Counted from the stretch's first letter, positions 11,934-26,151 are shown. The stretch: DNA of 64,000 nucleotides from Pilaira anomala (GCA_025716855.1 JAIXMQ010000024.1:124001-188000), one strand, 5' to 3'. Numbers and translations are program-made. The notes: a model not told the origin generated them from the letters alone.

Positions 11934-12406
11934 CTGCGTAAAAGAGTAATAAAATTACGGATAAATTTTGTTCCAACTAGCCGTTACGCCACCAAAATAC
12001 TTGACAGTTTTTTTTAAGAAAAAACAAGTGTAATACTTGTGCTTTTTTCACTTTGGACAAGAAAGAAAAAAGGATCATTTTCTATTTGAGATTTATTAGA
12101 CAAAATGAATCATTTATTTTTTGATAAAATTATTAGACTTACTATTGATAACAATATGTTTTATGCAGGTCTTTTTTTTTTCTTGGAACAATCTCTTCTC
12201 TGGATAAGGAGTGTGGCAAAAGAAGAGATTAAAAATGGAGCGGTAAGGAAGATTCATTTTGGAATATATGTAAAAAGAAGAAAGTGAAAGAAAAGAACAA
12301 AATAAAAAAAAAGATGATTTATAATAAAAAAAAAAAACCTGTTTGTGTGGCGTAGTATGAGAAAAAAAACCTGCCTGTATGCCATGTGAAAAAAAAATTG
12401 ATGTAA

Positions 12407-12419
12407 TGGTGTATTTCAT
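12407..12419. repeat. Target-site duplication, left copy
   Basis: TGGTGTATTTCAT, a 13-bp perfect direct repeat of 13087-13099, flanks the LINE fragment. It directly abuts the T run that is the element's poly(A) tail read on the other strand. Confidence 0.85.
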
Positions 12420-13086
12420 TTTTTTTTTTTTTTTTTTTTTGTAAATTAAGTTTTTATTAAACTAAAGAGTCACACATACGCGGAGAGGTGGGACTTGAGC
12501 AGTATGAAAAAAAAGCAAGGGGAGAAGGAAAAAGGGAAAATTATAATAATATGAAGAGAAGGAAAAGAAAGTTTAGTCTATTGTAGAGGTACTATTCAAT
12601 AGGAGAGAGACTTGATGGTTGATTGTTTGGATGATGTGTTCAGGGCGAAAAGGGACTTTTTGAATAATTATTTGCCAATAAGCATACCAAATATAATATT
12701 GTGAAGTAGACAGAAGAACTAAGAGGGGAGCGACTTGGTTTGAGCGGGGAGGGAAGGGAACTTGTAAGCGTAGCAGTGCTTGTAGGATATGATCCGTGGT
12801 AAAGGTGAAGGTGGGATAGTGAAAGTTGAGAACCATCTTCCAAATATCCTTTTTAATTGGGCATGTTACAAGGAAGTGTGCCAAGGATTCTTCTTCAGCG
12901 TTGCAGAGGCGACACTGTGAGTTTTCAAGTGTACCAATTTGCTGTAGGTACGGGGCAATTGGGAGCTTTTGGCTTAGAACTCGATACCAATGTGATCGAA
13001 CTTGGAGTTGAAGTGGCAAGGACCAGAAGATTTTCAAGTCGATTTCAGAAATTAAACCGATAGTTGAGACAGTGTCACGGAGGTAG
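12420..13086 (-). mobile_element. 5'-truncated LINE (non-LTR retrotransposon) insertion
   Basis: A 667-bp insertion bounded by a perfect 13-bp target-site duplication. On the minus strand it begins inside the coding region, continues through a stop codon at 12573, has about 130 bp of 3' untranslated sequence and ends in a 21-nt poly(A) tract (12420-12440). Poly(A) tail, target-site duplication and 5' truncation are the hallmarks of target-primed reverse transcription. The intact duplication and tail suggest a fairly young insertion. Confidence 0.85.
12573..13086 (-). pseudogene. LINE ORF2 C-terminal fragment with zf-RVT zinc knuckle
   Basis: About 170 residues of the C-terminal end of a LINE polyprotein. 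It includes CRLCNAEEESLAHFLVTCP, the Cys-Cys-His-Cys pattern of the reverse-transcriptase-associated zinc-binding domain (zf-RVT), followed by the usual W and aromatic-rich tail. The reverse transcriptase and endonuclease domains are absent because the copy is 5'-truncated. The apparent Met start just upstream (13103) lies in flanking DNA and the target-site duplication, so it is not a real start. Confidence 0.8.
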
Positions 13087-13099
13087 TGGTGTATTTCAT
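13087..13099. repeat. Target-site duplication, right copy
   Basis: Perfect copy of TGGTGTATTTCAT at 12407-12419, marking the 5' (truncated) boundary of the LINE insertion. Confidence 0.85.
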
Positions 13100-13279
13100 G
13101 CAAAAGTTATAAAAAAACCTTATTCACGTGACGATGTGCCTGGTTATACTTTTTATAAATCCGGATAAAAGTCATCCGTGATTTTATTACCTTTTTTTTT
13201 TTTTACAACTCTTTTTCTCCAACTTCCTAAGTAAAAACATGATTTACAGCCATTTTTTTAATGTCAGGCAGATTTTTAT

Positions 13280-13440
13280 AAACCAGCTCTTGTTCCAAAA
13301 ATGTGGAAAAATGCATCTTTTAATTTTGCATCGAATGTACATATATTACATTGTATAGTAAAATAATTTTAAGCCTAAATAAAGGGGCATCCATAGGGTT
13401 TTGACGGGTGTCTAAATCCAAGTTGTTCACACTTTGATTT
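13280..13440. repeat. Short fragment related to the fold-back family
   Basis: Contains AAATGCATCTTTTAATTTTG, a match to the arm motif found near 5488, 6190, 9930 and 46763, and then GGGGCATCCATAGGG, close to the centre of copy B near 6611. The inverted arm is not present. The following 13.45-14.24 kb is AT-rich with no gene seen. Confidence 0.5.
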
Positions 13441-14245
13441 CACAGTCAAATACATCACTATCAATTTTTTCAGTATCTTTAAGTGTTTCATGTTGGAGAT
13501 CTAACTATTGTTTACTTTACATATGAAAATTAACTTTTTAATAGAAGAAAAAGGAGGAGGAAAAAGCAAAGATTTGTTTTTTCTTATAAAAGTATTTTTT
13601 TAATCCCATGTTTTATGTGCGGTGGATCCAGTAGAAACGGAAAGCTGAAAAAAAAAAAGGCTGTGGATTTTATCTTGTGGATTTTAACTGTTCAATTAAG
13701 GAAGACAATTATTCAAAAAAAAACAAAGGTACGTGAGTATATATATATATCTATAGGCTCAATATAATCTTATTAGTTTAAGATAAAGATTCACTAAATT
13801 GGTGGCCTTCTGACTCTATGAAACATAATTAAGTATGTATAATGGCAGTCGTATTTAGTATTCATTTGAAACAACTAAAAAAAAAAAAAATAGTGCTATT
13901 ATCTCAAGCGAAATGGTCATGTTTTATTTAGGGAGAATGTTTTGCTTGAAAAGAAATATGTTTGTGCTTGTGTTACATACATTGTGTAAAGATTATTACC
14001 CCACACACTTTATTGAACCTTGACAGATTGATTTTGGTAAAATCAGGGCCATACAGTAAACTTATCTTCTTTAAGGCACAAAGGTGTTTTGTTTTATCTC
14101 GAGAAAAATTAATTATATATATTTATTTATTTATATTTTTAAGAAGGTAGGAGAAAGAAAAGTAGAGTATATACTACAAATAAAAAGGTATGACGAAAAG
14201 TGGATATATTACAGATAGATAGAAGGAAAAGAAAAAAAAAAGGGT

Positions 14246-15365
14246 TTAGCTGGACAAATGTTCCGTTACCTAGAAAAAAATAAATGATAATGAATAACCA
14301 TCAACCATTATATAATAAACATACAACTTACATAGTTACTAGGAATCATTCCTATAGCACCAGTTGATTTTTTTGCTTGCCACCAACTTCCTTTCTTTTC
14401 GTGAACATGTAATACTTCGCCTTTTGAAAATGATAATTCATTTGGATCCTCTTTATTGGCACAATCTTAAATAATTTTAAAGTAAAAAAAAAAAAAAGGC
14501 CCCTTTTTAGTTAGTACAATTGAAATAACTTATGTGTATCATAAACTTACAATTATGAATAGCTGTTACAGGTATCAAATAATCTGAATGAGGGGATAAG
14601 TATACTGTGCTTTGATCCAAGTGGTTGGAATACATTGGAATAGAAACCATACGATCATGACTGTTGATAGGATACGAACTTTGTGTAGGAATCGGTGCAG
14701 GATAATTAGGTCCTGTTAAGTCCATCATGGTGTTATTCATAAAAATACGACTACTTGAATCTTTTAGATATGAATTACCATTACTATATCCTCGGCTATG
14801 AAATCGATTATGATTCAAGTCACTGAATGATCGAAGTACAGATGCTTCATGTTGAATACCAAGCAAAAATATCCATGAAAACTTTTTTTTTTTTGAAAAA
14901 AAAAAAAAAGAATTAGATCAATTAAAAAAAAACAAAACAAAAATGTCACCACCCTTTTAATAAAAACTTACTTCAGTCACTACGAGTATAATATAACCGG
15001 ATGAAGCTGCGGATAAAGAGGCTCTTCCGGCAGAGATATATACCAAGACTTCTCTAGTACTGGGAGGAATACTGATGGCAATTAATGTAAGTATCACTGG
15101 ATAATAGATTCGAACCGAATTTGTCCAAAATACAGCACACGCTAATAAAACCACAAAAAAATCGTATCCCACAATCCACCAAGATATTGTTGCTGTAAAT
15201 GCATGTGAAGCGCACAGACCAACAAACGTAACTATCCATCCAGCCTTTTAAAAAATAAAAAATTAATTTATCTATTTGCTGGATTTAATTTACAGATAAA
15301 CTAATACTTACAATAGCTAAAGCGCAAGTTAATATGGTAAAAGGACTATTTAATATTTCTGACAT
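14246..15365 (-). CDS. sho1: SHO1-like membrane osmosensor with SH3 domain
   Basis: Plasma-membrane sensor/adaptor that links osmotic or surface signals to the HOG and related MAP kinase cascades. Exons 15365-15312, 15244-14972, 14881-14551, 14465-14332 and 14269-14246 join in phase to about 271 residues. The N-terminal half holds four hydrophobic segments (about residues 7-30, 33-52, 58-77 and 93-115). A Ser/Asn/Pro-rich linker follows. The C-terminal SH3 domain starts at HNYCANKEDPNELSFSKG and has the WW pair of GSWWQAKK and the PSNYV end. The last exon is tiny: after SNY the donor GTAAGT is used and a 24-nt exon adds VTEHLSS and the stop. This layout, four membrane spans then SH3, is that of fungal Sho1. 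Confidence 0.88.
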
Positions 15366-16035
15366 AAAAATATATAGTAAAGAAAGCAGAAAAAAAAAAG
15401 AGGTATATATGTCTTCTTTTGCTTAAATAAAAGAAGTAAAAAATAAAAAGTACATAAAAAAAAATAGTCAAGTATTTATAACGATACTAAAAACTGCACC
15501 AGAATAAAAAAAAAAAAAATTAATTTTAATGCAATGCTCTCCTTAGGGTCGTAAATGAAATTATACAGTAAAAAAAAAAAAAAGACTATGCTTAATAAAA
15601 AAAAAACTGTAAAAGTCTATCGTTGATTCATCATCATTTGACCCCCTTAAAAAAATAAGATAACCCTACGTTTATAAGTTAAACATTCTTCAGTTCTTAT
15701 ATATGCTTTTTTTCTTCTTACCGCGTCTATAGCCTAGATTAAGTCAGTTTAATATTTTTATTGTCAGTATATGGTTATTGGCGCCTATTGCATAAATAGA
15801 ATATAAATCTATTTGTATGCAATACAAATATACACAAATATAACCCAATCGATAATAATAGAAAAAAAAAAAAGGAAATAAGCATAATAATAAGGGAAAA
15901 TTATCAAGAATGAACAACTTAAAATTATATTTTGCATAAACACCTTATTTTTACGTTCAAATAAACCCGATCAGACAGAGAAGAAAAAGAACATGTATTT
16001 AAATAAATAGAAGAAAAAAAAAAAAAGAAGTCGCT
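15366..16035. other. Intergenic: SHO1 promoter and aminopeptidase 3' region
   Basis: AT-rich sequence upstream of the SHO1 start and downstream of the aminopeptidase stop. It holds A runs and no coding pattern. No specific regulatory site was identified. Confidence 0.5.
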
Positions 16036-17794
<1,759 letters not shown>

Positions 17795-18205
17795 AGTGTA
17801 GTTAAAAAAAAAAAAAGAAAGAGGAGGGATATGCGCGAAAGGGTTTAAACAATGATGATCATGCAATCAAAGTCCGCATACAATCATTGAAAGTAATTAA
17901 AGAAAATTGTTCGAAACCAAAAAAGAATCAAAAAGAATCTAATCACTTTTTTTTTTGTAATTGTATCCCTTTATCTTGAAGAAAGGGCTATGATAAGAAA
18001 CTGTTTTGGATGATCAAAAGCTAGTAATACTCTGGATATTCATGTCCTCTTTTCTTCTTTACATGAAATGAAATGTGTGACGTATAACGGTTGAAGAGGA
18101 TGGTCTGAGTCTAATTCAAGTTGCCCTGGTGAAAATTCTTGAACGAAAAAAGAAATCTTTTTTTTTTTTTTTACTCTTACATTTAATATCTTCCCTTATT
18201 TCATC
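17795..18205. promoter_or_regulatory. Divergent promoter region, aminopeptidase / MIC60
   Basis: 411 bp separate the start codons of two divergently transcribed genes, both for probable mitochondrial proteins. It must contain both promoters and leaders. No defined element was identified beyond T/A tracts. Confidence 0.5.
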
Positions 18206-20104
18206 ATGTTGAGAGGTGCATCTGCCATTCGATCCACAGCTCGTTTAAGTGTGGGTCAAACCAATCGTTTCGCTGTAAGATTTACTTTTTGAAAAAAACG
18301 TTTTTATAAAAGCAAAACCACTTGACTGACACGCAAATTTATTTTTTATTTTTTTATGTAAATAGTCTAAGCGCTTATACACCACCGCAACCGAAGAGAA
18401 GAAAGGTTCTTCTATCGGAAAGAAACTTGTATGGCTTACTTTACTTACGGGTAGTGCGTATTCGGGCGCGACCTATTTCGCCTTAAAGAACGAAGCATTC
18501 TATGATACTTACATTACATATGTTCCCGGTGGCGAGAAATTTTTAGACTTATTAGAAGAGTTTTCAGCCGATGATCGTATTCAACACTATTACAACCAAG
18601 CCAAAGAATTAAAAGAGAAAACGGCCACAAAAACCGAATCTATCGGCAAGTTAGCTTCTCAAGCGAATGAAACAGCACAGGATTGGTTTGAGTATGTATC
18701 TGACGCTATTGCTCAACTGAGAGGTGAACAGGAATCACCTGCGGCTCCAGGTAAAGGACCCTCACCCTCTGCCAACAAACGTTTCCGTCTTAAAAACAGA
18801 GAACCTGAAGCTCTTTTCGCCAACGTCATTCATAGCACCGAAACTACAGCCGTACCTACTTTCACACTTTCCGATCAAGCTGTCTTGAACGCATTTGCAA
18901 AGACTGTACAAGGTTTAGTCACGATGTTGAATGAAGCTGGTATGTCTGGTCATGCCAAGAGATTAGTTGATTTCGCTAAACGTGATATGGATACTCTCAA
19001 CAAGACTTTTGCTTTAATCAAGGAAGAGGAAACGAAGGCACAAGAAGAAATCAAGGCACTTCAAGAAGCACTTATTGCAGCTGAAAAGCGAGTTGAAACA
19101 CATCGTAAAGAAGTAGCTGAAAAGGTAAAGCATGCCAATGAGAAAGCCGATCAAGATATTCAAAGTCATGTCAGTCAAGTGGAATCAGATATTCAAGCTG
19201 ACATTACCGAGTTAAAGAGACAACTTGCATCCATCAAAGCCAAGGAATTAGATTCTCAACGTAAATACCGTTTAACTCAACTTGAAGAAGAATTAAAGAA
19301 TAAGGCGATTGATATTCAAGCCAATTATATTAAACAAGTCCAAGATCAAGTTGAAAAAGAACGTGGCGGTCGTTTATCTCAAATTGAAAGTCTTGGTCAA
19401 AAGGAAGATGAGCTTGAGAAATTAGCATTTGCAGATGCGGAACTTTTAGATGAAACTCGCAAGGCTCATAAATTAGTTGCAGCTATTGATGCATTAAAGA
19501 GAACTGCATTATCAGGACAACAAACACAATTTGAATTAGAGCTTTTGGCTTTAAAGCGTCTTAGTGCCAAGACACCTTTTGCTAAAGTAGGCGAACGTCA
19601 AAGTGACGAATTGATTCAATTGGTGACCTCGAGTATTCAACAACATGTTGCTCAACATGGTATTACTTCGATTGCCCAACTTTCTGAACGTTTTGAAACG
19701 GTTGCACGTGAAGTACGTCGTGCAGCACTTATACCTGATGAAGATGCATCGATGATCTCTCATCTTTTATCGATTGTGTTGAGTAGTCTCATGTTCACCA
19801 AGAAGGGTCTTGTTGCTGGTGATGATGTTGAATCTAGATTGGCTCGTGCTGAACATTATCTCAATACGGATAAGGATTTAGAAAGTGCTGCTAGAGAAAT
19901 CAATCAATTGACTGGTTGGCCTAAGCGTTTATCACTTGATTGGTTAGATGAAGCGCGTCGTCATTTGGAAGTGAAGCAAGCATTAGAGGTATGTGTATAT
20001 ATATATATCTATTTTTCTTAATTGAATTAGCTTATTTATTGTTTTTTTTTAAATAGATTATGAAATCTCAAGCTTCTTTGATTAGCATGTTACAAGCAAA
20101 ATAG
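18206..20104 (+). CDS. mic60: MICOS complex subunit MIC60 (mitofilin)
   Basis: Inner-membrane protein that forms crista junctions as the core of the MICOS complex. Exons 18206-18274, 18366-19988 and 20057-20104 give about 579 residues. The N-terminus (LRGASAIRSTARLSVG...) is a basic presequence. A transmembrane segment follows at about residues 47-65 (KLVWLTLLTGSAYSGATYFA). The middle, about 240-410, is a long charged coiled coil. The C-terminal mitofilin domain ends with TGWPKRLSLDWLDEARRHLE, the strongly conserved part of the family. The last exon encodes only 15 residues and the stop. Length and order match fungal Mic60. Confidence 0.95.
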
Positions 20105-21223
20105 ACACCCACACCCACACACCCACACACGCACCCACACACACAAAAACACACAAAAAAGTTTGAAATAAAAATCAAAATATAAAGTTACATCTCTTTT
20201 CATTATAAACCTATTTATTGACGTCGTGTAGATTTATCAAAGATGTATCTATATTTTAATAAAAAAAAAAAAAAAGAAAGTAATATAAAATAGGATGTGA
20301 TTCAGTTATATTTAATTAAAAGGAAATGGCCATAAACTTCAGTGCTTACCGTACCAATTAAATCATGTTTACATAAAGTAATTGAATTAGCTGCTACATA
20401 AACATGTAATTTAATCATATAAAACGACCTTATTTGAAGAGAATGATAGTATCACTGAAAAAAAAAACTGCTGACTTACATGGACTATGTATTTATTTTA
20501 TTCCATGTGTTTTGTATATATATACGTACTAAATCATTACTACTACTTCAACACATAGAGAGATTTTAAAGTAAAACAAAAATGGGAATTGAAACCTTTT
20601 TTGTTCGTATCATTATCGATGAAGCTAGTGGATAAGTTGTTTATAAGCGTGAGGAGAAGAAGAGATATGTTGTGTAATGGATTTTTGCAATCTTTTTAAC
20701 TACGGAAAATGATGTGTGTGTGTGATGACTTCAAAAGATTCTGTTACCATCATCTCTCTCCCTTCATAATTCTATAAGATCGCTTCTTGTCAATTTTTTT
20801 TTTTTAAAAAAAATCAAAGTTAATCAGAGGGACAAGCTATGTATGTACACATCAAAAAGCTTCTCCTCATTATTTTGTTTATTTATATTGTTGCTGAAAG
20901 GAGAGTCACTTCAACTGAAAGGTTTCATCACAAGGTTATCTCGAGATATCCTTTGCCTTTTTCAAAAAGCTAGATGATAACAGCAGTAAAATAAAAGGGG
21001 GGGGGGAGAGGGGGTTACAGAATGATTATACAACTAGCAATAGACATTTCTCTCTTTTTTTTTTTTTTTTTTTTTGCAAAGTAATACATAATACGATATG
21101 ACACTATTACATTCTTTTTAAAAGCACGACACTTTATAACATTATTTTTTTTTTATTTGCGATGTAAAACGCTTTTATTTTTGAAACTTTTTTTTATTTT
21201 TATTTTTTATTATCAAATACCAA
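20105..21223. other. Intergenic with CA-rich microsatellite
   Basis: Just after the MIC60 stop lies a CACCCA/CACA-rich simple repeat (about 20106-20157), probably in the 3' untranslated region. Further on are T, A and G runs (for example G run near 21000) and the promoter of the V-ATPase gene. No coding pattern was found. Confidence 0.55.
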
Positions 21224-23159
21224 ATGGAAGACCAAGTACCTGAAGTACCTCTTGTCCTTGTATCCAACCCTTATTTGGAAAAGAAAGAGGCTGTTATTAG
21301 ACAAAAGTCTATTCTTTGGGAGGTAAGATGGGGAAGAGAGAGAGAGAGAAAAAACAAAGAGACTAACTTTTTTTTTTAAAAAAAAAAGGGTTATGAACGC
21401 GCAAATTTATTATCCCATGAACAAGTTGAACTTATCAAGGCTATTGATAAGCAACCCATGAACGTAGTTCAATCTGCCGTGAATGCAAAAGGAAAAACTT
21501 ATGCCTCTCTCATCTTGTACTTGTTACGAAACTTGTCTCGACCTGATACCATTCAATATGTTTGTTTAATGACGGACGATATTCTTTCAGGTAAACTCTA
21601 CATATACATATTAATAGTCTTTCTTTCTTTCTTAATTTTTTTTTTTTTCTGTAGCTAATGAGGATAATGCTAGTTATTTTCACGCTACATCAAGTGAAGA
21701 CGAAAGTTTCCCTTATGGTCCCTTCTTTAAAGTCCTCGAGTCTGAAGATGAATTTTTGGGACTTGAAGCTTCTAAAGTATTAACCATGCTTGCTTGGTAA
21801 GTTTTCAAGTGTGTTTTTCTCGGGTTTAAAAAAAAAAAAAAAAAAAAAAGTTGTTGTTTACAAAAAAAAAAAAAACTATATTAGTTCCGCTCCTTCACCT
21901 TCTCATGTAAACCTTGATCCTTTATATACCTGGATTACCAAGAAACTCTCTGGTTCAGTGAAAGATGTAGTGAACTTGATGATTCAAGAATTAGAATCTT
22001 TATTACGTGTACAAGCTTATCGTAAACCTATTTGGAATACTAAAAATGCAATGAAAGAGTAAGTCTAGGATGAATCTGTATATCTACATATCTAACTCAA
22101 TTTTTTTTTTTTTAATAAATAGATTGGTTCATCGTCTTTATTTGAATAAATCGGCTTCTACACCTCAAATTCAATACCAAATCATTTTCTGTTTATGGCT
22201 TCTTACTTTTGAAAAAGAGATTGCAGCTGAAATTAACCAGTAAGTTGTTTGTGTGTGTGTATATACGTCATGTCAAAAAAAAAAAAAAAAGGTGTTAAAA
22301 AAAAAGTTTGTGTACATTATTAGGAAATATGATGTTATTCCCTTGTTGGTCGAAATCGCTAAATCTGCTGTCAAAGAAAAAGTGATTCGCGTTTCTATCG
22401 CTACATTAAGAGTAAAGAAAAAAAAAGATTGGACTTTCATATCGTGGTACTAAAAAAAAAAAAAAAAAAAAAACTATTTTTATATAGAACCTTGTTGAAA
22501 AGGCACCTGCTCAAAACTTGGCTGCCATGTTGGTCTCTCGATTATTACCTTTTACCGAGAATTTGAGCTCTCGTAAGTGGTCTGATACTGATATTTTAGA
22601 AGATATCAATTATGTCAAGGAAAGATTACAAGAAGATTTCCAAAGTCTCACGTAAAGTATATATATATTTTTTTAAAGAGGGAGGGGGGTAAAATAAAAT
22701 CTTATTAACTGAATTCTTTTTTTTTTTTGTATAGTACTTTTGAACAATATGCATCTGAAGTTGAGACAGGTAAATTAGAATGGTCTCCTCCTCATCGATC
22801 TGATGTATTTTGGAAAGAAAATGCACATAAACTTGAAGAACATAATTATCAATTGCTTAAACAACTTGCTCGTCTTTTGAGTACATCTACGAGTCCTTTG
22901 GTTTTATCTATTGCTGCTAGTGATATTGGGTATTATGTCAAGTTTGCTACTAAGGCAGGCAAGAAGTAAAGTTGCTTATGTTTTTTTTTTTTTTTTACTT
23001 ATGAAATGATACATGTAAATTGATTTTTTTTTTATATGTAGTGTCTTGCAAGAAATTGGTGCAAAGCAACGTATTATGGAACTCATGACTCATGAAGATC
23101 AAGAAGTCAGATACCAAGCCCTTTTGGCTGTTCAAAAATACATGCATCAAGCATGGTAA
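21224..23159 (+). CDS. vma13: V-type H+-ATPase subunit H
   Basis: Regulatory subunit of the peripheral V1 sector; needed for ATP hydrolysis coupled to proton pumping at vacuole/endosome membranes and for silencing of free V1. Nine exons (21224-21322, 21389-21590, 21655-21796, 21885-22058, 22123-22239, 22324-22411, 22488-22651, 22735-22965, 23042-23159) join in phase to about 444 residues, close to the family's usual length. The C-terminal armadillo-like domain is strongly typical: WSPPHRSDVFWKENAHKLEE, LEEHNYQLLKQLARLL, ASDIGYYVKF and ELMTHEDQEVRYQALLAVQK. Introns are short and several have long T runs at the 3' splice site. Confidence 0.95.
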
Positions 23160-23650
23160 AATATGTATTTCAATATATGTATTTAAAAATAAAGTAAAAA
23201 AAAAAAAAAAAAATCACCATCAGACCTTTTTTCTCTCTTTCTGTTTTAATCATTTTTCTTTTCTGGGGCGATAAATATATAATATAAATACAGATGACAG
23301 TAAATATTGCCGCCTCATCACGGTTGTAATCAAAATATATTGGTGTTTCCTTATTCATGCGACGATGGTTTAGGTTACATGGGATGGGAATTTCAATGAG
23401 CCGTTTACTTTTCATGTGTGTTCCTGCTTTAATGTTTATTGAGGCGGATAAAGTACATAGGTTATTGCTTTTTATGTCATTGGTTTTGATTGGCTGAAAG
23501 TACTCATATAAAAGAAAAATTGCATAAAAATCACGTATTTAAAAATAAACGCGAATGCATATGCTTCAGATTTGGTGTTTTATTTTATACATGGAGGGAG
23601 GGAGGGGGTGGAGGAGGAGGAAAGGAATACGTCTTTATATATACTATGAA
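23160..23650. other. Convergent intergenic region
   Basis: Lies between the 3' ends of the V-ATPase subunit H gene and the FKBP-TPR gene. AT-rich, with a short GGAGG-rich patch near 23593. Nothing else seen. Confidence 0.5.
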
Positions 23651-24651
23651 TTAATTATCACACATTTTTCTATAAATTTTTTTACTTTCATTTAACCAAC
23701 GCGTCTTTTTTTTCTCTGCAGTTGCTAACAAGGCTAAAAGTTCTGGATTACTTGGTTTATACTATAAAAAGATGATAGTTAGTAATAAAGAAGAAAATTG
23801 AATCAATTTTTATATACCTCTAAACCCAATTTAATAAATTCTATACTGTGATCAAATTCACCTAATTCAAGATAGGCTTGTCCTAATCGATAATAACCTT
23901 TGATATTGGTACAATCACGGTCTAAAGCTCTCTTGCAGACTTCGATGGCAAATTCATAATTCTTTAATCTTAAATAACAAGCGGCAATATTTAATTGAAT
24001 TGTCACAATCAAAAGTCGACATTGTTCTAATTCCTCTGGTTCACAATTCCATAAATCTTTAATATAATCTCTAGCCTTTCTATACGCAAATAATGCTTCT
24101 TCTGTTAATCCCTTTTTAAATAACTCGTTTCCTTCTTGTTTCTTTTTATCGGCACATTGAATACGTTCTGTAGCTGAACTAGCAGTCTATCACCAAAGAA
24201 AGAGAGAAAAGTATGAATACTTTTTAAATCTTATATATCTCTTTCCTTTTCTTTTTTTTTGTTGTTGTTTACCTCCCAGAATCCTAGTAATTCTACTTCA
24301 AATCTTAAGTTGGCTTTTGGTGGAACAATATGAGTTCTTCCTTCATCGCCATAACCTAATTATTATTTATTTTTTTTTTTTAGAATATACGCATCATGAT
24401 TTAATAGATTGCTATAGTTACCATAATCACTTGTACAGAAAATCTCTGCTTTTTCACCTACTTTCATTGTCGGAATAGCAAGTTCCCAAGCTTCTACCAC
24501 TTTACCTGCATAATGTATATAATGAATACACGTGGAAAAAAAAGAAACTTTGTCAACTTACCTGAATTTAAATTAAAGGTGAACTCTGCTTTTCTATCGC
24601 GAGTAGAATCAAACTTTGTATTTGTATCTTTTAAGAAGGACTCATAATGAA

Positions 24652-24698
<47 letters not shown>

Positions 24699-24855
24699 GT
24701 GTCAAAAAATATTTATGTCAAAAAATAATATTTTACGTACCACAAACCGAGTTATTCTTTTCAGGACTTGAACCAGCCCCTTCTCTCAAGATTCTCTTTG
24801 TAACGCTACCATCCTTTGTAATATTAATCAAATCCATGTTACAATCGCTAAGCAT
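23651..24855 (-). CDS. FKBP-type prolyl isomerase with TPR domain (immunophilin)
   Basis: Peptidyl-prolyl isomerase/co-chaperone; TPR domains of this type usually bind the EEVD tail of Hsp90 or Hsp70. Exons 24855-24741, 24651-24562, 24505-24422, 24355-24273, 24186-23818 and 23761-23651 give about 283 residues. The single FKBP domain (about residues 10-122) includes VHYE, TKFDST, VVEAWELAIPTMKVGEKAEI and the end VPPKANLRFEVELL; the hydrophobic-pocket Tyr, Phe-Asp and Trp are present. Three TPR-like helix pairs follow: GNELFKKGLTEEALFAYRKA, LNIAACYLRLKNYEFAIEVC and GYYRLGQAYLELGEFDHSIE. The short one-FKBP layout resembles FKBP6/AIP-type more than the two-domain FKBP52 type. One intron contains a 40-nt A run. 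Confidence 0.88.
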
Positions 24856-25027
24856 GGTTATAAAAAAATAAAATAAAAAAAAAAGAAGATGCAAACTTTC
24901 CCTTCTTTTTCAAATAAAATCTTGAAATGTGACTACTTGATTTAAAACAAATATTATAAATACTCCTCCTTTTTTCAATATGCACCCCACCTCCCCCTTT
25001 TTTTCCTTTTTATTTTTTAATTTAGAA
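24856..25027. promoter_or_regulatory. Short divergent promoter region
   Basis: Only 172 bp separate the start codons of the FKBP-TPR gene (minus) and the small coiled-coil gene (plus), so both promoters must overlap here. The plus side is a C/T-rich tract near 24965-25010. No defined factor site was recognised. Confidence 0.5.
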
Positions 25028-25622
25028 ATGAAGGCGCATGAAGATATTGTAAAGAGTTTAGATCAAGAGTTTAGAAAAGTAGATAAATCATATGAAACGA
25101 GTGAACTTCGAGTATTTGGTATGTAAAAAAAAAAAAAAAAAAACTTGTGGGGATTAAAAAAAATCAAAATTGTTGATTTTCAATTAGGAGAGAATACAAG
25201 CAAGATTTTTGCAGAACTTGATGTGATTCGTAGAAAGCAAATCAATTTAGCTAGTGATCATGTTTCTTTAGAGTCAATTCAAGATATAACGTAGTAGTAT
25301 CTCACTAAGAAAAAAAAATACATAGCCATTCTAATTTAAATCATTTTAGGTCCAACAAAGAGCATAATACAGCTAAAAATTTTGATAAGAAACAAGCTTT
25401 ATTAAAAAACTTGATGGAAAAGGTTAGTAGAAAAAAAAAAAACGAGTTAATACACCAATTAAACATACCTTTTAATTAGCTGGATGATTTAACTGAATCA
25501 ATGTAAGTTATATAAGGATACTACTTACTTGAATGGAGTTGGTAAAATACAGTAAAATGTAATATAGGGATAGGTTTCGAAGAATATCAGAAGGTGAAGG
25601 ACACGATAGTTTGGTTCAATAA
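25028..25622 (+). CDS. Small coiled-coil protein, unrecognised
   Basis: Five exons (25028-25118, 25188-25290, 25350-25422, 25480-25502, 25568-25622), all GT-AG and in phase, give 114 residues; one exon is only 23 nt. The product is charged and helical throughout (MKAHEDIVKSLDQEFRKVDK at the start, QALLKNLMEKLDDLTESMD in the second half) with heptad-like spacing of Leu/Ile, so a coiled coil is likely. It has no membrane segment or signal peptide. Size and character would fit a small subunit of a coiled-coil assembly (for example a BLOC/BORC or kinetochore type), but I do not recognise the family. The consistent splicing makes me confident it is a real gene. Confidence 0.65.
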
Positions 25623-25893
25623 CAAACAGACTTTTTTGTTTAAAAATAAATAAAAACTTGATCTCTCTTCTTCTATTTGTATCACAAAATAAAGTACTCA
25701 AGAAGAGCCCAAATCTGCTTGAAATTAAAACTAATCAAAATGACTCTCTCTCTCTCTCTCTCGCTTTCAATACATATAAAGCATTTCTTTCATGTTATTT
25801 AAAGTAGTCATACAATAGTTCTAAATTAAATGTATATATGTGTACAAAAGAGTGAGTAATTTTTATTATTCTATATTACAAAAGTGATTATAA

Positions 25894-26116
25894 TTAAGGG
25901 TGAAAAGATGCAGAAGAATTTGCTTGATTTTCAATATGATTTGTTGGATATTTTGATTGTGGAGGTCGAGTGATTTTGACATCATTCAGCGGTGAATTAT
26001 GATTACTTGTTGTATTATCGCTACGTGTTGTAATATAACTACGTGATGTAACATCATTTCGAGTTGGGCGAGCACCTACAGTTGAACGTCGTTCCGTCAC
26101 TGTACGGATATTCTTT

Positions 26117-26151
<35 letters not shown>

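Noticed and set aside
13087..13103. Met start of the LINE frame at 13103
   Set aside because: It lies in flanking DNA and the target-site duplication, outside the element, so it is a chance start.
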